Shown: one piece after another, positions 19,813 to 31,476 of the stretch
Layout of the letters: the number at the start of each line of letters is the position of its first letter
Position numbering within the stretch: position 1 is the first letter of the stretch
DNA from: Exiguobacterium aurantiacum
GTDB taxonomy: Bacteria; Bacillota; Bacilli; Exiguobacteriales; Exiguobacteriaceae
NCBI RefSeq assembly: GCF_001766415.1
Contig: NZ_MKXO01000005.1
Location: 1 to 64,000 of the forward strand
DNA: 64,000 nt
Direction: 5' to 3'
Program-made: the position numbers and the translations under genes
Notes under the pieces: model-generated
Seen by the model: only the letters and a program-made list of their open reading frames with translations
What the model was told of the DNA's origin: nothing
The model's database searches: none

Positions 19813-20493
19813 ATGGATTTTCAGACGTGGCGCCATGTGTTTAAACTGGACCCGAACAAACAGCTCGATGAATCGGCACTTGCCGCGCTCGTCCGTTCAG
19901 GTACGGACGCGTTTCTCATCGGTGGTACGGACGGGGTCGATGCGGAGAACACGTTCGCCCTTTACGCACGGCTACAAGGTTGCGGGATTCCGGTCGCGCT
20001 CGAGATGAGTCATCCTGAACACGCCATCCGTGGATTCGATCATTACTTTATCCCGACGGTGTTGAACGCCGGCACCGTCGATTGGGTCGTCGGTCATCAA
20101 ATGCGGGCTTTCGAACGGTACGGCCATCTGTTTGACTCAAACAACGTGACCGGGCAAGGGTATATCGTCTTGAATCCGGAGGCGAAAGTGGCCGCTGTGA
20201 CCGGGGCGAGAGCAACGTTGACGCTTGAAGAAGTCGTCGCCTACGCGGAAACAGGTCATCATCTGTTCCGTCTCCCGTCGCTTTATCTCGAATATAGCGG
20301 CACGCTCGGTTCACCTGACGTCGTCAAAGAAGTGAAGCTGGCTTTACCCGATGCCCACGTGTTTTATGGGGGCGGCATCGACGGGAGCGACACGGCCCGG
20401 ATGATGGCCGAATACGCCGACACGATCGTCGTCGGCAACATCATTTACGACAATCTCGAAGGGGCGCTTGCGACTGTGCAAGTAGTCCGTTAA
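19813..20493 (+). CDS. pcrB: Heptaprenylglyceryl phosphate synthase PcrB
   Basis: PcrB joins a heptaprenyl chain to glycerol-1-phosphate, the first step of a Bacillales archaeal-type ether lipid. The 226-residue TIM barrel has the expected HVFKLDPNK at the start, IGGTDGV, YFIPTVLNAG, FYLEYSG-like YLEYSGTLG and the phosphate loop YGGGIDGSDTA with VVGNIIYD. I place the start at 19813 because GGAGGG (19800-19805) is well spaced; an ATG at 19798 lies inside that site. pcrB-pcrA-ligA is the usual Bacillales order. Confidence 0.93.
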   Translation: MDFQTWRHVFKLDPNKQLDESALAALVRSGTDAFLIGGTDGVDAENTFALYARLQGCGIPVALEMSHPEHAIRGFDHYFIPTVLNAGTVDWVVGHQMRAFERYGHLFDSNNVTGQGYIVLNPEAKVAAVTGARATLTLEEVVAYAETGHHLFRLPSLYLEYSGTLGSPDVVKEVKLALPDAHVFYGGGIDGSDTARMMAEYADTIVVGNIIYDNLEGALATVQVVR

Positions 20494-20533
20494 AATAAGA
20501 ACAAATGTTTGGAAATAAGGAAGGATACCCCCT

Positions 20534-22750
20534 ATGTATAACTTAAGCGAAGAATTAGTCAAAGGCATGAACCCGCCACAAGCAGAAGCGGTCAAATATA
20601 CAGACGGTCCGCTCTTGATCATGGCTGGTGCCGGATCAGGTAAGACACGTGTGTTGACGCATCGCGTCGCCTATTTGATGGCGTCGAAACAGATCGCGCC
20701 ATGGAATATTCTCGCGATCACGTTCACGAACAAAGCAGCCCGTGAGATGAAAGACCGGATTGCCCGTCTCGTCGGCGGCGTGGCGGACGACATTTGGATT
20801 TCGACGTTCCACTCGATGTGTGTGCGCATCTTGCGCCGCGACATCGATCGGATCCGTTACGACCGTAACTTCTCGATTTTGGATTCGTCCGATCAGCTCA
20901 CGGCGATCAAGCAAGTGCTCAAAGAGTTGAACCTCGATCCGAAGAAGTACGAGCCCCGGACGTTACTCGGGATGATCTCGAACCATAAAAATGAACTGCG
21001 CACAGCGAAAGACGCGGCCGGACTCGTCGGCAACAATCCGTACGAAAAAGTCATCTCGGACGTCTACACGGCGTATGAGAAGAAGCTGAAACACAACAAC
21101 GTCCTCGACTTCGATGACCTCATCATGAAAGCAATCCAGTTATTCGAAGAAGCCCCGGACGTGCTCGCGTTCTATCAGAAGAAGTTCCAATACATCCACG
21201 TCGATGAGTATCAAGATACGAACCGGGCCCAGTATACGCTCGTCAAGATGCTCGCGGCCGCTCACGAGAACCTATGTGTCGTCGGTGACTCGGACCAGTC
21301 GATCTATCGCTGGCGCGGGGCCGACATCGCCAACATTTTGACGTTCGAGAAAGACTATCCGAGCGCGCACGTCATCTTGCTCGAACAGAACTATCGGTCG
21401 ACGAAACGGATTCTAGAAGCGGCGAACGGGGTCATTAAAAACAACTCGACCCGTAAAGACAAAAACTTATGGACCGATAACGACGAGGGAGAGAAACTGC
21501 TCATCCACGTCGCCTCGGACGACCGGGACGAAGCGTTCTTTATCATCAACGAGATGAAAGAACTGCGCCAAGAAGGCATCGAATACGGCCAGATGGCCGT
21601 CTTATATCGGACGAACGCCCAGTCGCGTGGTCTCGAGGAAACGTTGCTCAAGTCGAACATCCCATACAAGATGGTCGGCGGCACGAAGTTCTATGAGCGT
21701 AAAGAAATTAAAGACATCCTGTCGTACTTGCGCTTGATCGCCAATCCGGACGAGGACCTCTCGTTCGTCCGCGTCGTCAACGAACCGAAACGCGGCATCG
21801 GCGCGGCGACGGTCGATAAGCTCGGCGACTTCGCCGGTATGCAAGGCGTCTCGCTCATGGAAGCGATTCGCGACATCGAACTGTCGGGCATCGCGCCGCG
21901 AGCGGCGACGAAGCTGACCGAGTTCCGCCAGCTCATGATCGACCTTCGGCAAATGGCAGACTATTTGTCGATCTCTGAACTGATTGAAGAAGTGCTGAAG
22001 AAGTCAGGCTATGAAGAGATGCTTAAGATCGAGAAGACGCTCGAAGCCGAGAGCCGCCTCGAGAACTTACAAGAATTTCTCTCGGTCGCTCAAAACTTTG
22101 AGAAGGAGAGCGAAGAGCAGACGCTCGTCGCCTTCTTGACCGATTTGACGCTCGTCTCAGACCTTGACTCGCTCGAAGAGGTCGATGAGTTGCATCAAGT
22201 GACGCTCATGACACTTCACTCGGCGAAAGGGCTCGAGTTCCCGGTCGTCTTCTTGATCGGGATGGAAGAAGGGCTGTTCCCGCACAGCCGTTCGTTGAAC
22301 GACCCGGAAGAGATGGAAGAAGAACGCCGTCTCGCCTACGTCGGCATCACCCGTGCCGAGAAGCGCCTGTATTTGACACGGGCCCAGTCGCGCATGTTGT
22401 ACGGACGGTTCCAAAACAATCCGGAATCCCGTTTCTTGCACGAGTTGCCGGAAACGCTGCTCGAACGTTCCGGCAAAGCGAAGAAAGCGATGCCGTGGAA
22501 TCCGGTCGAATCACCTGGGAAGTTGCCAGTCAACGGGTTCAGCTCGAAACCGAAGCCAAAAGTCGCCCAATCGTCAGGTGCCGAGTCGATGAGCTGGCAA
22601 GTCGGGGATAAAGCGAATCATAAAAAATGGGGACAAGGGACGGTCGTTCAGACACGCGGCGAGGGCGATCAGCTCGAACTTGATATCGCCTTCCCGCAAG
22701 TCGGGATTAAACGCCTGCTCGCCAAATTTGCCCCGATCGAAAAAGCGTGA
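20534..22750 (+). CDS. pcrA: ATP-dependent DNA helicase PcrA
   Basis: PcrA is the essential 3'-5' SF1 helicase of Gram-positive bacteria used in repair and in clearing collisions. The 738 residues begin with the Q motif region PPQAEAV and Walker A GAGSGKT (Lys37), followed by motif Ia [11 protein letters not shown], Walker B VDEYQDTN, motif [16 protein letters not shown], motif IV QNYRST, motif [13 protein letters not shown] and motif [13 protein letters not shown]. The C-terminal RNA polymerase-binding Tudor-like part ([15 protein letters not shown]) is present. It is 9 bases upstream of ligA. Confidence 0.97.
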   Translation: MYNLSEELVKGMNPPQAEAVKYTDGPLLIMAGAGSGKTRVLTHRVAYLMASKQIAPWNILAITFTNKAAREMKDRIARLVGGVADDIWISTFHSMCVRILRRDIDRIRYDRNFSILDSSDQLTAIKQVLKELNLDPKKYEPRTLLGMISNHKNELRTAKDAAGLVGNNPYEKVISDVYTAYEKKLKHNNVLDFDDLIMKAIQLFEEAPDVLAFYQKKFQYIHVDEYQDTNRAQYTLVKMLAAAHENLCVVGDSDQSIYRWRGADIANILTFEKDYPSAHVILLEQNYRSTKRILEAANGVIKNNSTRKDKNLWTDNDEGEKLLIHVASDDRDEAFFIINEMKELRQEGIEYGQMAVLYRTNAQSRGLEETLLKSNIPYKMVGGTKFYERKEIKDILSYLRLIANPDEDLSFVRVVNEPKRGIGAATVDKLGDFAGMQGVSLMEAIRDIELSGIAPRAATKLTEFRQLMIDLRQMADYLSISELIEEVLKKSGYEEMLKIEKTLEAESRLENLQEFLSVAQNFEKESEEQTLVAFLTDLTLVSDLDSLEEVDELHQVTLMTLHSAKGLEFPVVFLIGMEEGLFPHSRSLNDPEEMEEERRLAYVGITRAEKRLYLTRAQSRMLYGRFQNNPESRFLHELPETLLERSGKAKKAMPWNPVESPGKLPVNGFSSKPKPKVAQSSGAESMSWQVGDKANHKKWGQGTVVQTRGEGDQLELDIAFPQVGIKRLLAKFAPIEKA

Positions 22751-24754
<2,004 letters not shown>

Positions 24755-24760
24755 ACGGAA

Positions 24761-24788
24761 GACCCTCAAAGAAGCGAGGGTCTTTTTT
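24761..24788 (+). terminator. Intrinsic terminator of pcrB-pcrA-ligA
   Basis: GACCCTC pairs with GAGGGTC (24776-24782), followed by a run of T. The rest of the gap to 25009 is more AT-rich. It contains a possible weak promoter (TTGACT at 24791) and nothing else I can name. Confidence 0.85.
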
Positions 24789-25009
24789 CATTGACTTGAT
24801 TTATAAAAATCTCAGTATATGGACGGATTCACTAAAGTGGTGGACGGGTAATGAATAGTAACAACAAAATTGTAAAATTTTTCTGCAACCGAGGTACTCT
24901 TGACACCACGACTCGTGCACACTCACCCTCTATCTCCCCTCCGTGCCAGAGCGCTGTCGTCGGGACATTTTGTCACTGATGGACATACATCTTAGAGGAG
25001 GGGACCACC

Positions 25010-26503
25010 ATGCGTAGCGCCACCAAACGGTTCACGGCATTCATCACGTTATTCGTTTTACTCATCGGCATGTGGGCACCAAACGTTCTTTATGCAAGCG
25101 ACACGACGGAAACGAGCACGCTGTACGTCCAAGTCGATCTCACCGCTGAAGAGCAAGCGACACTAGACGAAGCTAGTCTTGTCTATGCCGATATTACGTA
25201 TTATGGGGTTCGCGAGACCGCGGACGTCTGGCGTTTTATCGTGGACGTTCAAGCAGTCGAGACGTCCTTGATTGATCAAGTCACGTTATATAACGAGGAA
25301 GGCGTGCCGTACTCGTTTACGCCAGCAGCGATTACAGCTGAGCTACCGATTGAAGAGCTACCGATTGAAGACCCAGCGCTTGAGGTGACAGAATCTGGTG
25401 TCACCGACGAGAGCAGTGAACCAGTGAGCGAAGTGGCAGAATCTGATGTCACCGACGAGAGCAGTGAACCAGTGAGCGAAGTGGCAGAACCGGCAACCGA
25501 AGCGCCGATGACCGAAGAAGTGGCGGTGACGACGGTCGAACCAGCGGTCGCAATCGGACTTGAAGTCGGCAAAGAGGCGAACATCGACCAAGCCGTCGTC
25601 GGAGGGAGCATCCCTTATACGTTCGTCATCGAGAACACGGGCGATGCGACGTTGACGATCACGTCGATTGAAGACGAGTTTTTCAGCGGTGGGATTCAAG
25701 ACGATGCCGTCACTGCTTTCAACGAGGAAGTACGCAGCAAGTTGACGGCGCTCATCGGTGACGATGGTCTCGCTTCCGGCGAACGCGTCGAAACGACTGT
25801 AATTCTCGATGTGCCGAGCGACTACGACCAAGTGATGCATCCTGAAGTTGGGAACATCTTCCGTGTCGCTGCGACTGATGAATCGGGTCGTGTCGTTAAC
25901 GCCGAAAGTCAGCAAATCGTTTTGCTCAACCGGCTCGATTTCACGGTCACGAAAGTCGCAAACCCGCAAACGGTTCATCCGGGCGAGACGATCCTCTATA
26001 CGTATACGCTCACGAATACGTCGAACGTCACCCTTTACTTCGTCGACGTGGTGGAAGAGTGGACGAGCGGCGCTTTGACGGTGAAAGAACAACGCGAGAC
26101 GACAGAGGTGCTCCGCGACGGGATGCGAGCGCTCGCTGAAGTCGAGAACGGATTGATTCCGGGCGAGGAAGTCGTGCTCGAACTAGAAAAAGTGTTGCTG
26201 CCGTCATACGATGTTCGAGCCGGGGGGATTTTGACGAACCGGGTCACGTTCACGTTTGAAGTCAACGAGGCAGCTCGCGTCTCCCGGTCGGCGGAAACGA
26301 CAGTCCACGTCAAACAAGCGATTCCGGAACGGGAAGACGAGGAAGCATACGTACCAGAACCGACCACGCCCGTGTCACCTGAGCAAGGCACATTGCCAAT
26401 GACCGGCACGACCGAGACGTGGGCTACTGTGATTGGCCTCGTCTTGATCGTACTCGGCCTATTGTTCTTCACACACCGGCGCCGGCCGTCTTCAAAAACT
26501 TGA
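25010..26503 (+). CDS. LPMTG-anchored surface protein with two DUF11-like repeats
   Basis: The 497 residues show a signal peptide (about 1-30, ending near VLYASD), an N-terminal domain of about 70 residues, and an acidic linker (about 105-175) with a 16-residue repeat. Two Ig-like domains follow (about 182-290 and 297-435); motifs such as VTKVANPQTVHPGETILYTY and LTNTSNVTL are typical of DUF11/DUF7507 adhesin repeats. The C-terminus is a classic sortase signal: LPMTG at about 462-466, a hydrophobic helix and HRRR. It should be fixed to peptidoglycan by a sortase encoded elsewhere. The ligand is unknown. The start has GAGGAGGGG. It sits between ligA and camS, which are neighbours in Bacillus. 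Confidence 0.85.
   Translation: MRSATKRFTAFITLFVLLIGMWAPNVLYASDTTETSTLYVQVDLTAEEQATLDEASLVYADITYYGVRETADVWRFIVDVQAVETSLIDQVTLYNEEGVPYSFTPAAITAELPIEELPIEDPALEVTESGVTDESSEPVSEVAESDVTDESSEPVSEVAEPATEAPMTEEVAVTTVEPAVAIGLEVGKEANIDQAVVGGSIPYTFVIENTGDATLTITSIEDEFFSGGIQDDAVTAFNEEVRSKLTALIGDDGLASGERVETTVILDVPSDYDQVMHPEVGNIFRVAATDESGRVVNAESQQIVLLNRLDFTVTKVANPQTVHPGETILYTYTLTNTSNVTLYFVDVVEEWTSGALTVKEQRETTEVLRDGMRALAEVENGLIPGEEVVLELEKVLLPSYDVRAGGILTNRVTFTFEVNEAARVSRSAETTVHVKQAIPEREDEEAYVPEPTTPVSPEQGTLPMTGTTETWATVIGLVLIVLGLLFFTHRRRPSSKT
25385..25489 (+). repeat. In-gene tandem repeat, two 48-base copies plus a partial
   Basis: Two nearly identical 48-base units (25385-25432 and 25433-25480) plus nine bases of a third encode the repeated linker V(T/A)ESxVTDESSEPVSE. 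A smaller 15-base duplication (encoding LPIEE) lies just upstream at about 25342-25371. Such repeats often change copy number between strains. Confidence 0.85.
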
Positions 26504-26504
26504 G

Positions 26505-26541
26505 CATACGTCCTTCGATGAAAGTCGAGGGACGTATTTTT
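26505..26541 (+). terminator. Intrinsic terminator after the surface protein gene
   Basis: ATACGTCCTTCGA pairs with TCGAGGGACGTAT (26524-26536) around a short loop and is followed by TTTT. Confidence 0.85.
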
Positions 26542-26589
26542 GTGATTCTCGACTGATTCCGCTTCGACACTTTTTTCAACAGACGATTT

Positions 26590-26598
26590 TGTTATAAT
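26590..26598 (+). promoter_or_regulatory. Extended -10 promoter element of camS
   Basis: TGTTATAAT is an extended -10 (TGn plus perfect TATAAT at 26593-26598). The -35 region is T-rich and weak. Confidence 0.6.
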
Positions 26599-26645
26599 GG
26601 ACGAAGTGTATAACGAATTGATTCGTCAAAGGAGTTTGGACATAG

Positions 26646-27818
26646 ATGAAATGGAAACAAATAATAATCCCCGCCCTCGCCGCGACGGTATTTCTCGGTG
26701 GGTGTTCAATGAAAATTCCGATGGGGGAAGAAGAAGTGACGCCGACCGGGAACGAGATGACGTCAGAAGGTGTCACACAAGCGATTGAAGCGCGTGACTC
26801 GTATTACCAGATGGTGATTCCGTTCAAGCCGGCCGCAGCGCGCGGGCTCGCCCAACGCCAAGTCAGCTCATCGCTCGAACTAGAAGAAGTCGAGCTTGGT
26901 CTCATGCGCCATTCGACCGGCGCGTTCGCGCCTGAACAATACGTTTATCAAGAAGGGCAATTATTGAAGGCTGAAGACGTCTCTCGTCTGCTCGGACGAA
27001 AAGATAAAACGTCTGAAGGCCTGACACCGCTCAACCCGGCCTATGCGAACGGGACGGCAGAAGTGGCAGATGCCAAGTTCGTTGAAGAAAACAAGAAGTC
27101 GCCGCTCTATTTGGCGTCGCTCATCGAACAAAACTATATGACAAAGACGGATAGCGGATATCAACTCGACGGTGTCTCGTTCGCCCTCATTTTGAACCGT
27201 GAGTACGTCTTCCAGGCCCCGAACTTCGGTCCGACCTACACGGAAAAGTTAGATGCGAAAAAAGTCATCGCAGAAGGGGAACGGATGGCAAATGAACTCG
27301 TCGCACAACTGCGGAAGCGTGAAGACTTTAAGGGTCTTGACATTAACGTCGCCCTATACATGAAGTCGGCGCAAGGGTCACCGACACCGGGCAATTATGT
27401 CAAGTCAGCGTTCGTCGGGGAAGGTGCGGAAGTAGCCGCGTCTGATTGGAAAGCAATCGACGAGAAGTACTACTACTTCCCATCGAATACGGCGACGACC
27501 GAAGTGCGTGATGACGCACAGAAGTTCACGCTGTTTAGCGACCGAATCGCTGATGTCTTCCCTGACTTCAGCGGCATGATCGGTAAAGGATTCTATCAGA
27601 ACGGTGACTTGTCACGCATCGAGATCGACATCCCGATCCAATTCTACAGCCGGGCCGAACTCGTCGGTTTCACGCAACACGTCGTCGGTTTGCTTGAGAA
27701 CCGTTGGGAATACAATCGGAACGTCCCGGTCCGTATCAATGTCACCTCACTCGGTGGCACACAAGAAGTGACGATCGTGTTCGAAGAAGGCATGGATACA
27801 CCGAAAGTTTACTTTTAA
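26646..27818 (+). CDS. camS: CamS-family sex pheromone lipoprotein
   Basis: A 390-residue lipoprotein of the CamS family; B. subtilis YerH is the relative found after ligA. The signal peptide ends in the lipobox FLGGC, giving lipid-modified Cys20. The mature protein contains the family blocks YYQMVIPFKPAAARGL, RHSTGAFAPE and YVKSAFVGEG. In staphylococci and enterococci the processed signal peptide acts as a conjugation pheromone; a cellular role elsewhere is not settled. The ATG has AAAGGAG about 12 bases upstream. It is flanked by a promoter and a terminator, so likely a single-gene unit. Confidence 0.9.
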   Translation: MKWKQIIIPALAATVFLGGCSMKIPMGEEEVTPTGNEMTSEGVTQAIEARDSYYQMVIPFKPAAARGLAQRQVSSSLELEEVELGLMRHSTGAFAPEQYVYQEGQLLKAEDVSRLLGRKDKTSEGLTPLNPAYANGTAEVADAKFVEENKKSPLYLASLIEQNYMTKTDSGYQLDGVSFALILNREYVFQAPNFGPTYTEKLDAKKVIAEGERMANELVAQLRKREDFKGLDINVALYMKSAQGSPTPGNYVKSAFVGEGAEVAASDWKAIDEKYYYFPSNTATTEVRDDAQKFTLFSDRIADVFPDFSGMIGKGFYQNGDLSRIEIDIPIQFYSRAELVGFTQHVVGLLENRWEYNRNVPVRINVTSLGGTQEVTIVFEEGMDTPKVYF

Positions 27819-27823
27819 CAGAT

Positions 27824-27860
27824 GAGGTGCTTCGTAATGAAACGAAGCGCCTCTTTTTTT
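27824..27860 (+). terminator. Intrinsic terminator after camS
   Basis: GAGGTGCTTCGT pairs with ACGAAGCGCCTC (27842-27853), followed by seven T residues. Confidence 0.9.
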
Positions 27861-27885
27861 CGTATGTATTGTAACGAGGAAAATC

Positions 27886-27915
27886 TTTGACCTTCTTTGA
27901 CCAAATCGGTAGAAT
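27886..27915 (+). promoter_or_regulatory. CtsR operator overlapping the cbpA-clpB promoter
   Basis: TTTGACC at 27886-27892 and 27896-27902, three bases apart, read on the other strand as GGTCAAA-GAA-GGTCAAA. This fits the CtsR heptad direct repeat with its NAN spacer exactly. The first heptad contains the -35 (TTGACC, 27887-27892). The -10 TAGAAT (27910-27915) follows at 17 bases. CtsR bound here would block the polymerase until heat stress. Confidence 0.85.
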
Positions 27916-27958
27916 AGACTTAACAGAAACGGGAAAGAATAAGGTGAGGTGAATCGAG

Positions 27959-28825
27959 ATGACGAAAAACTACTATGACGTGCTTGGCGTGTCGAAACAG
28001 GCATCCGACCAAGACATTAAGCGAGCTTATCGAAAACTAGCGAAACAATATCATCCGGATGTGAATAAAGAGCCGGGGGCACAAGATCAGTTCAAAGCAA
28101 TCCAAGAAGCGTTCGATGTGTTGAGCGACCCCGACAAGAAAGCGAATTATGACCGTTACGGCAGTCCGGAAGGCCCGACGTTCGGTCAAGGGACGTATGA
28201 CGGTGACGGATACGGGGAAGGTTCGGCGCAATTTGAAGACTTGTTCCGTCAGTTCGGTGGCGGATCACGCACGACGTCGCGGACGTTCGGATTCGACGAT
28301 ATGTTCGGAAGTTTCTTCAACCAAGCGGTAGAAGAAGATTTAGATGAGACGGTCCGGGTCAACGTGCCGCTCAGCCAGTTGACGAGTGATTCGAAAGTGA
28401 GTTTGCGCCTGCAAACGGGTACGGTCAACGTGAAGATTCCGCAAGGCGCCCATGAGGGCCAGAAACTTCGACTGAAAGGCAAGAGTAGCAAAGTCGGTCA
28501 ATCAGGCGACCGGGGCGATGTGTACGTCGAACTCCATTTCACCGATGACGAGACGTATCGACGAGAAGGAGCGAACGTCATCACCGTCAAACGGTTGCGG
28601 CCACTCGCTTTCCTAGACGGTACCGAAGTCGTCGTCGCGACGCTCGATGGCGGCCGCGTCAAGCTTAAAGTCAAACCGGGCTCACGTCCGGGCCAACGGA
28701 TGCGGATTCCGGGTCGTGGTTTCATGACCGCTTCAAAAGTCCGGTCCGATTTGTTCATCCAACTCGAGGTCGACTTGCCGCTCGACGCCGCCCACCGGTC
28801 TGTTTATGAACAACTAGAACGCTGA
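27959..28825 (+). CDS. cbpA: CbpA-like J-domain co-chaperone
   Basis: The 288 residues comprise an N-terminal J domain with the DnaK-activating HPD (residues 32-34), a Gly/Phe-rich linker (about 75-110) and two C-terminal beta domains. There is no CxxCxGxG zinc finger, so this is a class II (CbpA/DnaJ2-like) protein, not the main DnaJ. It should pass unfolded clients to DnaK, encoded elsewhere. It shares a CtsR-controlled promoter with clpB, 18 bases downstream, so it probably works in the DnaK-ClpB disaggregation pathway. The ATG is preceded by AAGGTGAGG. Confidence 0.88.
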   Translation: MTKNYYDVLGVSKQASDQDIKRAYRKLAKQYHPDVNKEPGAQDQFKAIQEAFDVLSDPDKKANYDRYGSPEGPTFGQGTYDGDGYGEGSAQFEDLFRQFGGGSRTTSRTFGFDDMFGSFFNQAVEEDLDETVRVNVPLSQLTSDSKVSLRLQTGTVNVKIPQGAHEGQKLRLKGKSSKVGQSGDRGDVYVELHFTDDETYRREGANVITVKRLRPLAFLDGTEVVVATLDGGRVKLKVKPGSRPGQRMRIPGRGFMTASKVRSDLFIQLEVDLPLDAAHRSVYEQLER

Positions 28826-28843
28826 GCATAAGGAGGAAACAAC

Positions 28844-31435
28844 ATGGATTTCAATCGATTTACAGATAAAGCGCATGAAGGGATCGTCAGTTCGCAAGCA
28901 CTTGCTAAACAGTATCATCATAGCGAGATGAATGAATGGCACGTCCTCGCCTCGATGATTTCGCAAGCTGACGGCATCATTCCACTGTTGTTGCAAAAGA
29001 TGGAGTTGAACGTCGCGGAGATCGAGGCAGAGGTCGCGATGGCGCTCAAGAACGCACCGAAACTTCAAAACCCGACGACACCGATGATCTCGGCCTCGCT
29101 GCTTAACGTGTTGACGACAGCTGAGCGTGAAGCGACCGGTATGAGTGACGAGTACGTCTCGGTCGAACACATCTTGCTCGGCATCCTCCTCAACAAGAGC
29201 CAGACGCAAGCGATGCTCGAGCGTAAAGGCGTGACCGAGGACAAGTTGCGCGAGGCGCTCGTCGCCGTGCGCGGCAACCGACGCATCACGTCGAAGTCAC
29301 CGGAAGCGACGTACGACGTCTTGACGAAGTACGGCCGTGATTTGATTCAAGAAGTGAAGACCGGAAAGATCGACCCCGTCATCGGGCGTGACAGTGAGAT
29401 TCGCCGCGTCATCCGCATCTTGAGCCGGAAGACGAAAAACAACCCGGTGCTCATTGGGGAGCCAGGGGTCGGGAAGACGGCGATCGTCGAAGGGCTTGCC
29501 CAGCGCATCGTCCGCGGTGACGTCCCGGAAAGCTTAAAAGACAAGACGATCTTCAGTCTCGACATGAGCTCGCTCGTCGCCGGCGCCAAATATCGCGGCG
29601 AGTTCGAGGAACGGTTACAAGCGGTCTTGAACGAAGTGAAAGAGGCGGAAGGGAAGATCCTCCTCTTCATCGACGAGTTGCACACGATCGTCGGGGCCGG
29701 CAAAGCGGAAGGCGCGATGGACGCGGGGAACATGCTCAAACCGATGCTCGCCCGCGGTGAACTTCACTGTATCGGCGCGACGACACTCGATGAGTACCGC
29801 CAATATATCGAAAAAGACCCGGCGCTCGAACGTCGCTTCCAGCAAGTGCTCGTCGCCGAGCCGGACGTCGAAGACACGGTCTCGATTTTGCGCGGATTGA
29901 AAGAACGCTTTGAGATCCATCACGGCGTCCGCATTCATGATAATGCGCTCGTCGCGGCGGCTGTACTGTCGAACCGCTACATCACCGACCGGTTCATGCC
30001 GGACAAGGCGATCGACCTTGTCGACGAATCGTGCGCCATGATCCGGACCGAGATGGAATCGATGCCGGCGGAACTCGACGAACTCGTACGTCGCGTCATG
30101 CAACTTGAAATCGAAGAGGCTGCTTTGAAGAAAGAGAGCGACGAGGCTTCGAAAAAACGTCTCGACGTGCTCCAGCAAGAGCTCGCCTCGACGCGTGAAC
30201 AAGCGGATGCGCTCCGCCTGCGCTGGGAGAACGAGAAAGAGTCGACACACCGCGTCCAACACATTCGCGGGGACCTCGAGAAAGTGAAGCTCGAACTGCA
30301 AGAAGCCGAGAGCCGCTACGACTTGAACCGGGCTTCCGAGTTGAAGTACGGACGGATTCCAGAGCTCGAACGTGACCTCGCTGAAGCGGAACGTCTCGCC
30401 GGATCGGTGACGCGTGAACTCGTCCGGGAAGAAGTGACGGAAGAAGAGATCGCCGAGGTCGTCTCGAAATGGACGGGCATCCCGGTGACGAAGTTGACAG
30501 AAGGTGAGCGCGACAAGTTGCTCAACCTCGAGACGGTGCTTCATCAACGTGTCTTCGGACAAGATGAGGCGATCCGACTCGTCAGCGACGCCGTCATCCG
30601 GGCCCGGGCCGGCATTAAAGACCCGAACCGTCCGATCGGCTCGTTCCTCTTTCTCGGTCCGACCGGGGTCGGGAAGACCGAGCTCGGGAAAGCGCTCGCC
30701 GAAGCGATGTTTGATTCTGAAGACCACATCGTCCGTCTCGACATGAGTGAGTACATGGAGAAACACGCCGTATCTCGACTCGTCGGGGCACCTCCAGGAT
30801 ACGTCGGCTACGAAGAGGGCGGTCAATTGACCGAAGCGGTGCGCCGCAGCCCGTTCTCGGTGCTCTTGCTTGACGAAGTCGAGAAAGCGCACGCTGACGT
30901 GTTCAACATCTTGCTACAACTGCTCGACGACGGTCGCTTGACCGATTCACACGGTCGCGTCGTCGACTTTAAGAACACGATCGTCATCATGACTTCAAAC
31001 ATCGGGGCCGATATTTTACTCGAGGCCGCGAAAGACGGTGTCATCGATGAAGAGGAAGAACGTCAAGTCATCGAGCGGCTCCGTCGCCACTTCCGGCCGG
31101 AGTTCTTGAACCGGGTCGATGAGACGATCTTGTTCCATCCGCTCACGCGTGCCCAAATCGGGCAGATTGTCGAGAAAGCGGTCGCTCGGATGGGTAGCCG
31201 CTTGACGGCACGCTCGATTCGGATCGAAATTTCGGACGCGGCGAAAGCGTTCATCGCCGACGAAGCGTACGAGCCACAGTTCGGCGCCCGTCCGATCAAC
31301 CGTTACGTACAACGGACGATCGAGACGAAGCTCGCGCGCGGCATTCTCGCCGGTGACGTCGAGGATGGTCAGACCGTCATGATCGACGTCGAGAACGGAG
31401 AATTGACGCTCCGTCCGACGACGGTGGCGTACTAA
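28844..31435 (+). CDS. clpB: ATP-dependent disaggregase ClpB
   Basis: ClpB pulls proteins out of aggregates together with DnaK. The 863 residues have the double Clp N domain, a first AAA+ module with Walker A GEPGVGKT (about residue 205) and Walker [10 protein letters not shown], a long middle coiled coil (about 400-525), and a second AAA+ module with GPTGVGKT (about 605) and LLLDEVEKA. The middle domain and length separate it from ClpC and ClpA. It has a strong AAGGAGGAAA site and ends at a bidirectional terminator. The CtsR operator upstream predicts heat induction. Confidence 0.97.
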   Translation: MDFNRFTDKAHEGIVSSQALAKQYHHSEMNEWHVLASMISQADGIIPLLLQKMELNVAEIEAEVAMALKNAPKLQNPTTPMISASLLNVLTTAEREATGMSDEYVSVEHILLGILLNKSQTQAMLERKGVTEDKLREALVAVRGNRRITSKSPEATYDVLTKYGRDLIQEVKTGKIDPVIGRDSEIRRVIRILSRKTKNNPVLIGEPGVGKTAIVEGLAQRIVRGDVPESLKDKTIFSLDMSSLVAGAKYRGEFEERLQAVLNEVKEAEGKILLFIDELHTIVGAGKAEGAMDAGNMLKPMLARGELHCIGATTLDEYRQYIEKDPALERRFQQVLVAEPDVEDTVSILRGLKERFEIHHGVRIHDNALVAAAVLSNRYITDRFMPDKAIDLVDESCAMIRTEMESMPAELDELVRRVMQLEIEEAALKKESDEASKKRLDVLQQELASTREQADALRLRWENEKESTHRVQHIRGDLEKVKLELQEAESRYDLNRASELKYGRIPELERDLAEAERLAGSVTRELVREEVTEEEIAEVVSKWTGIPVTKLTEGERDKLLNLETVLHQRVFGQDEAIRLVSDAVIRARAGIKDPNRPIGSFLFLGPTGVGKTELGKALAEAMFDSEDHIVRLDMSEYMEKHAVSRLVGAPPGYVGYEEGGQLTEAVRRSPFSVLLLDEVEKAHADVFNILLQLLDDGRLTDSHGRVVDFKNTIVIMTSNIGADILLEAAKDGVIDEEEERQVIERLRRHFRPEFLNRVDETILFHPLTRAQIGQIVEKAVARMGSRLTARSIRIEISDAAKAFIADEAYEPQFGARPINRYVQRTIETKLARGILAGDVEDGQTVMIDVENGELTLRPTTVAY

Positions 31436-31476
31436 ACAATAAGGAGCACAGGCCTCGGCCTGTGCTCCTTATTTAG
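31436..31476. terminator. Bidirectional terminator between clpB and the radical SAM gene
   Basis: AATAAGGAGCACAGGCC pairs with GGCCTGTGCTCCTTATT across a very short loop. There are A residues on the left and T residues on the right, so it can stop both converging transcripts. Confidence 0.9.

Noticed and set aside
24900-24905. TTGACA as -35 of the surface protein gene
   Set aside because: No acceptable -10 follows at 16-18 bases; the region downstream is pyrimidine-rich.
25385-25489. Possible CRISPR-like repeat
   Set aside because: The copies are directly adjacent without spacers, are in frame and encode a protein linker.
25358-26092. Open frame of 244 codons antisense to the LPMTG protein, with a repeated segment
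   Set aside because: The repeat only mirrors the 48-base duplication on the plus strand. The plus-strand protein has signal peptide, domains and sorting signal.
29615-30892. Long open frame (425 codons) on the minus strand inside clpB
   Set aside because: It is fully antisense to an unmistakable clpB, begins without a ribosome site and has a composition expected from codon bias of the other strand (very rich in Arg, Asp, Val, Phe).
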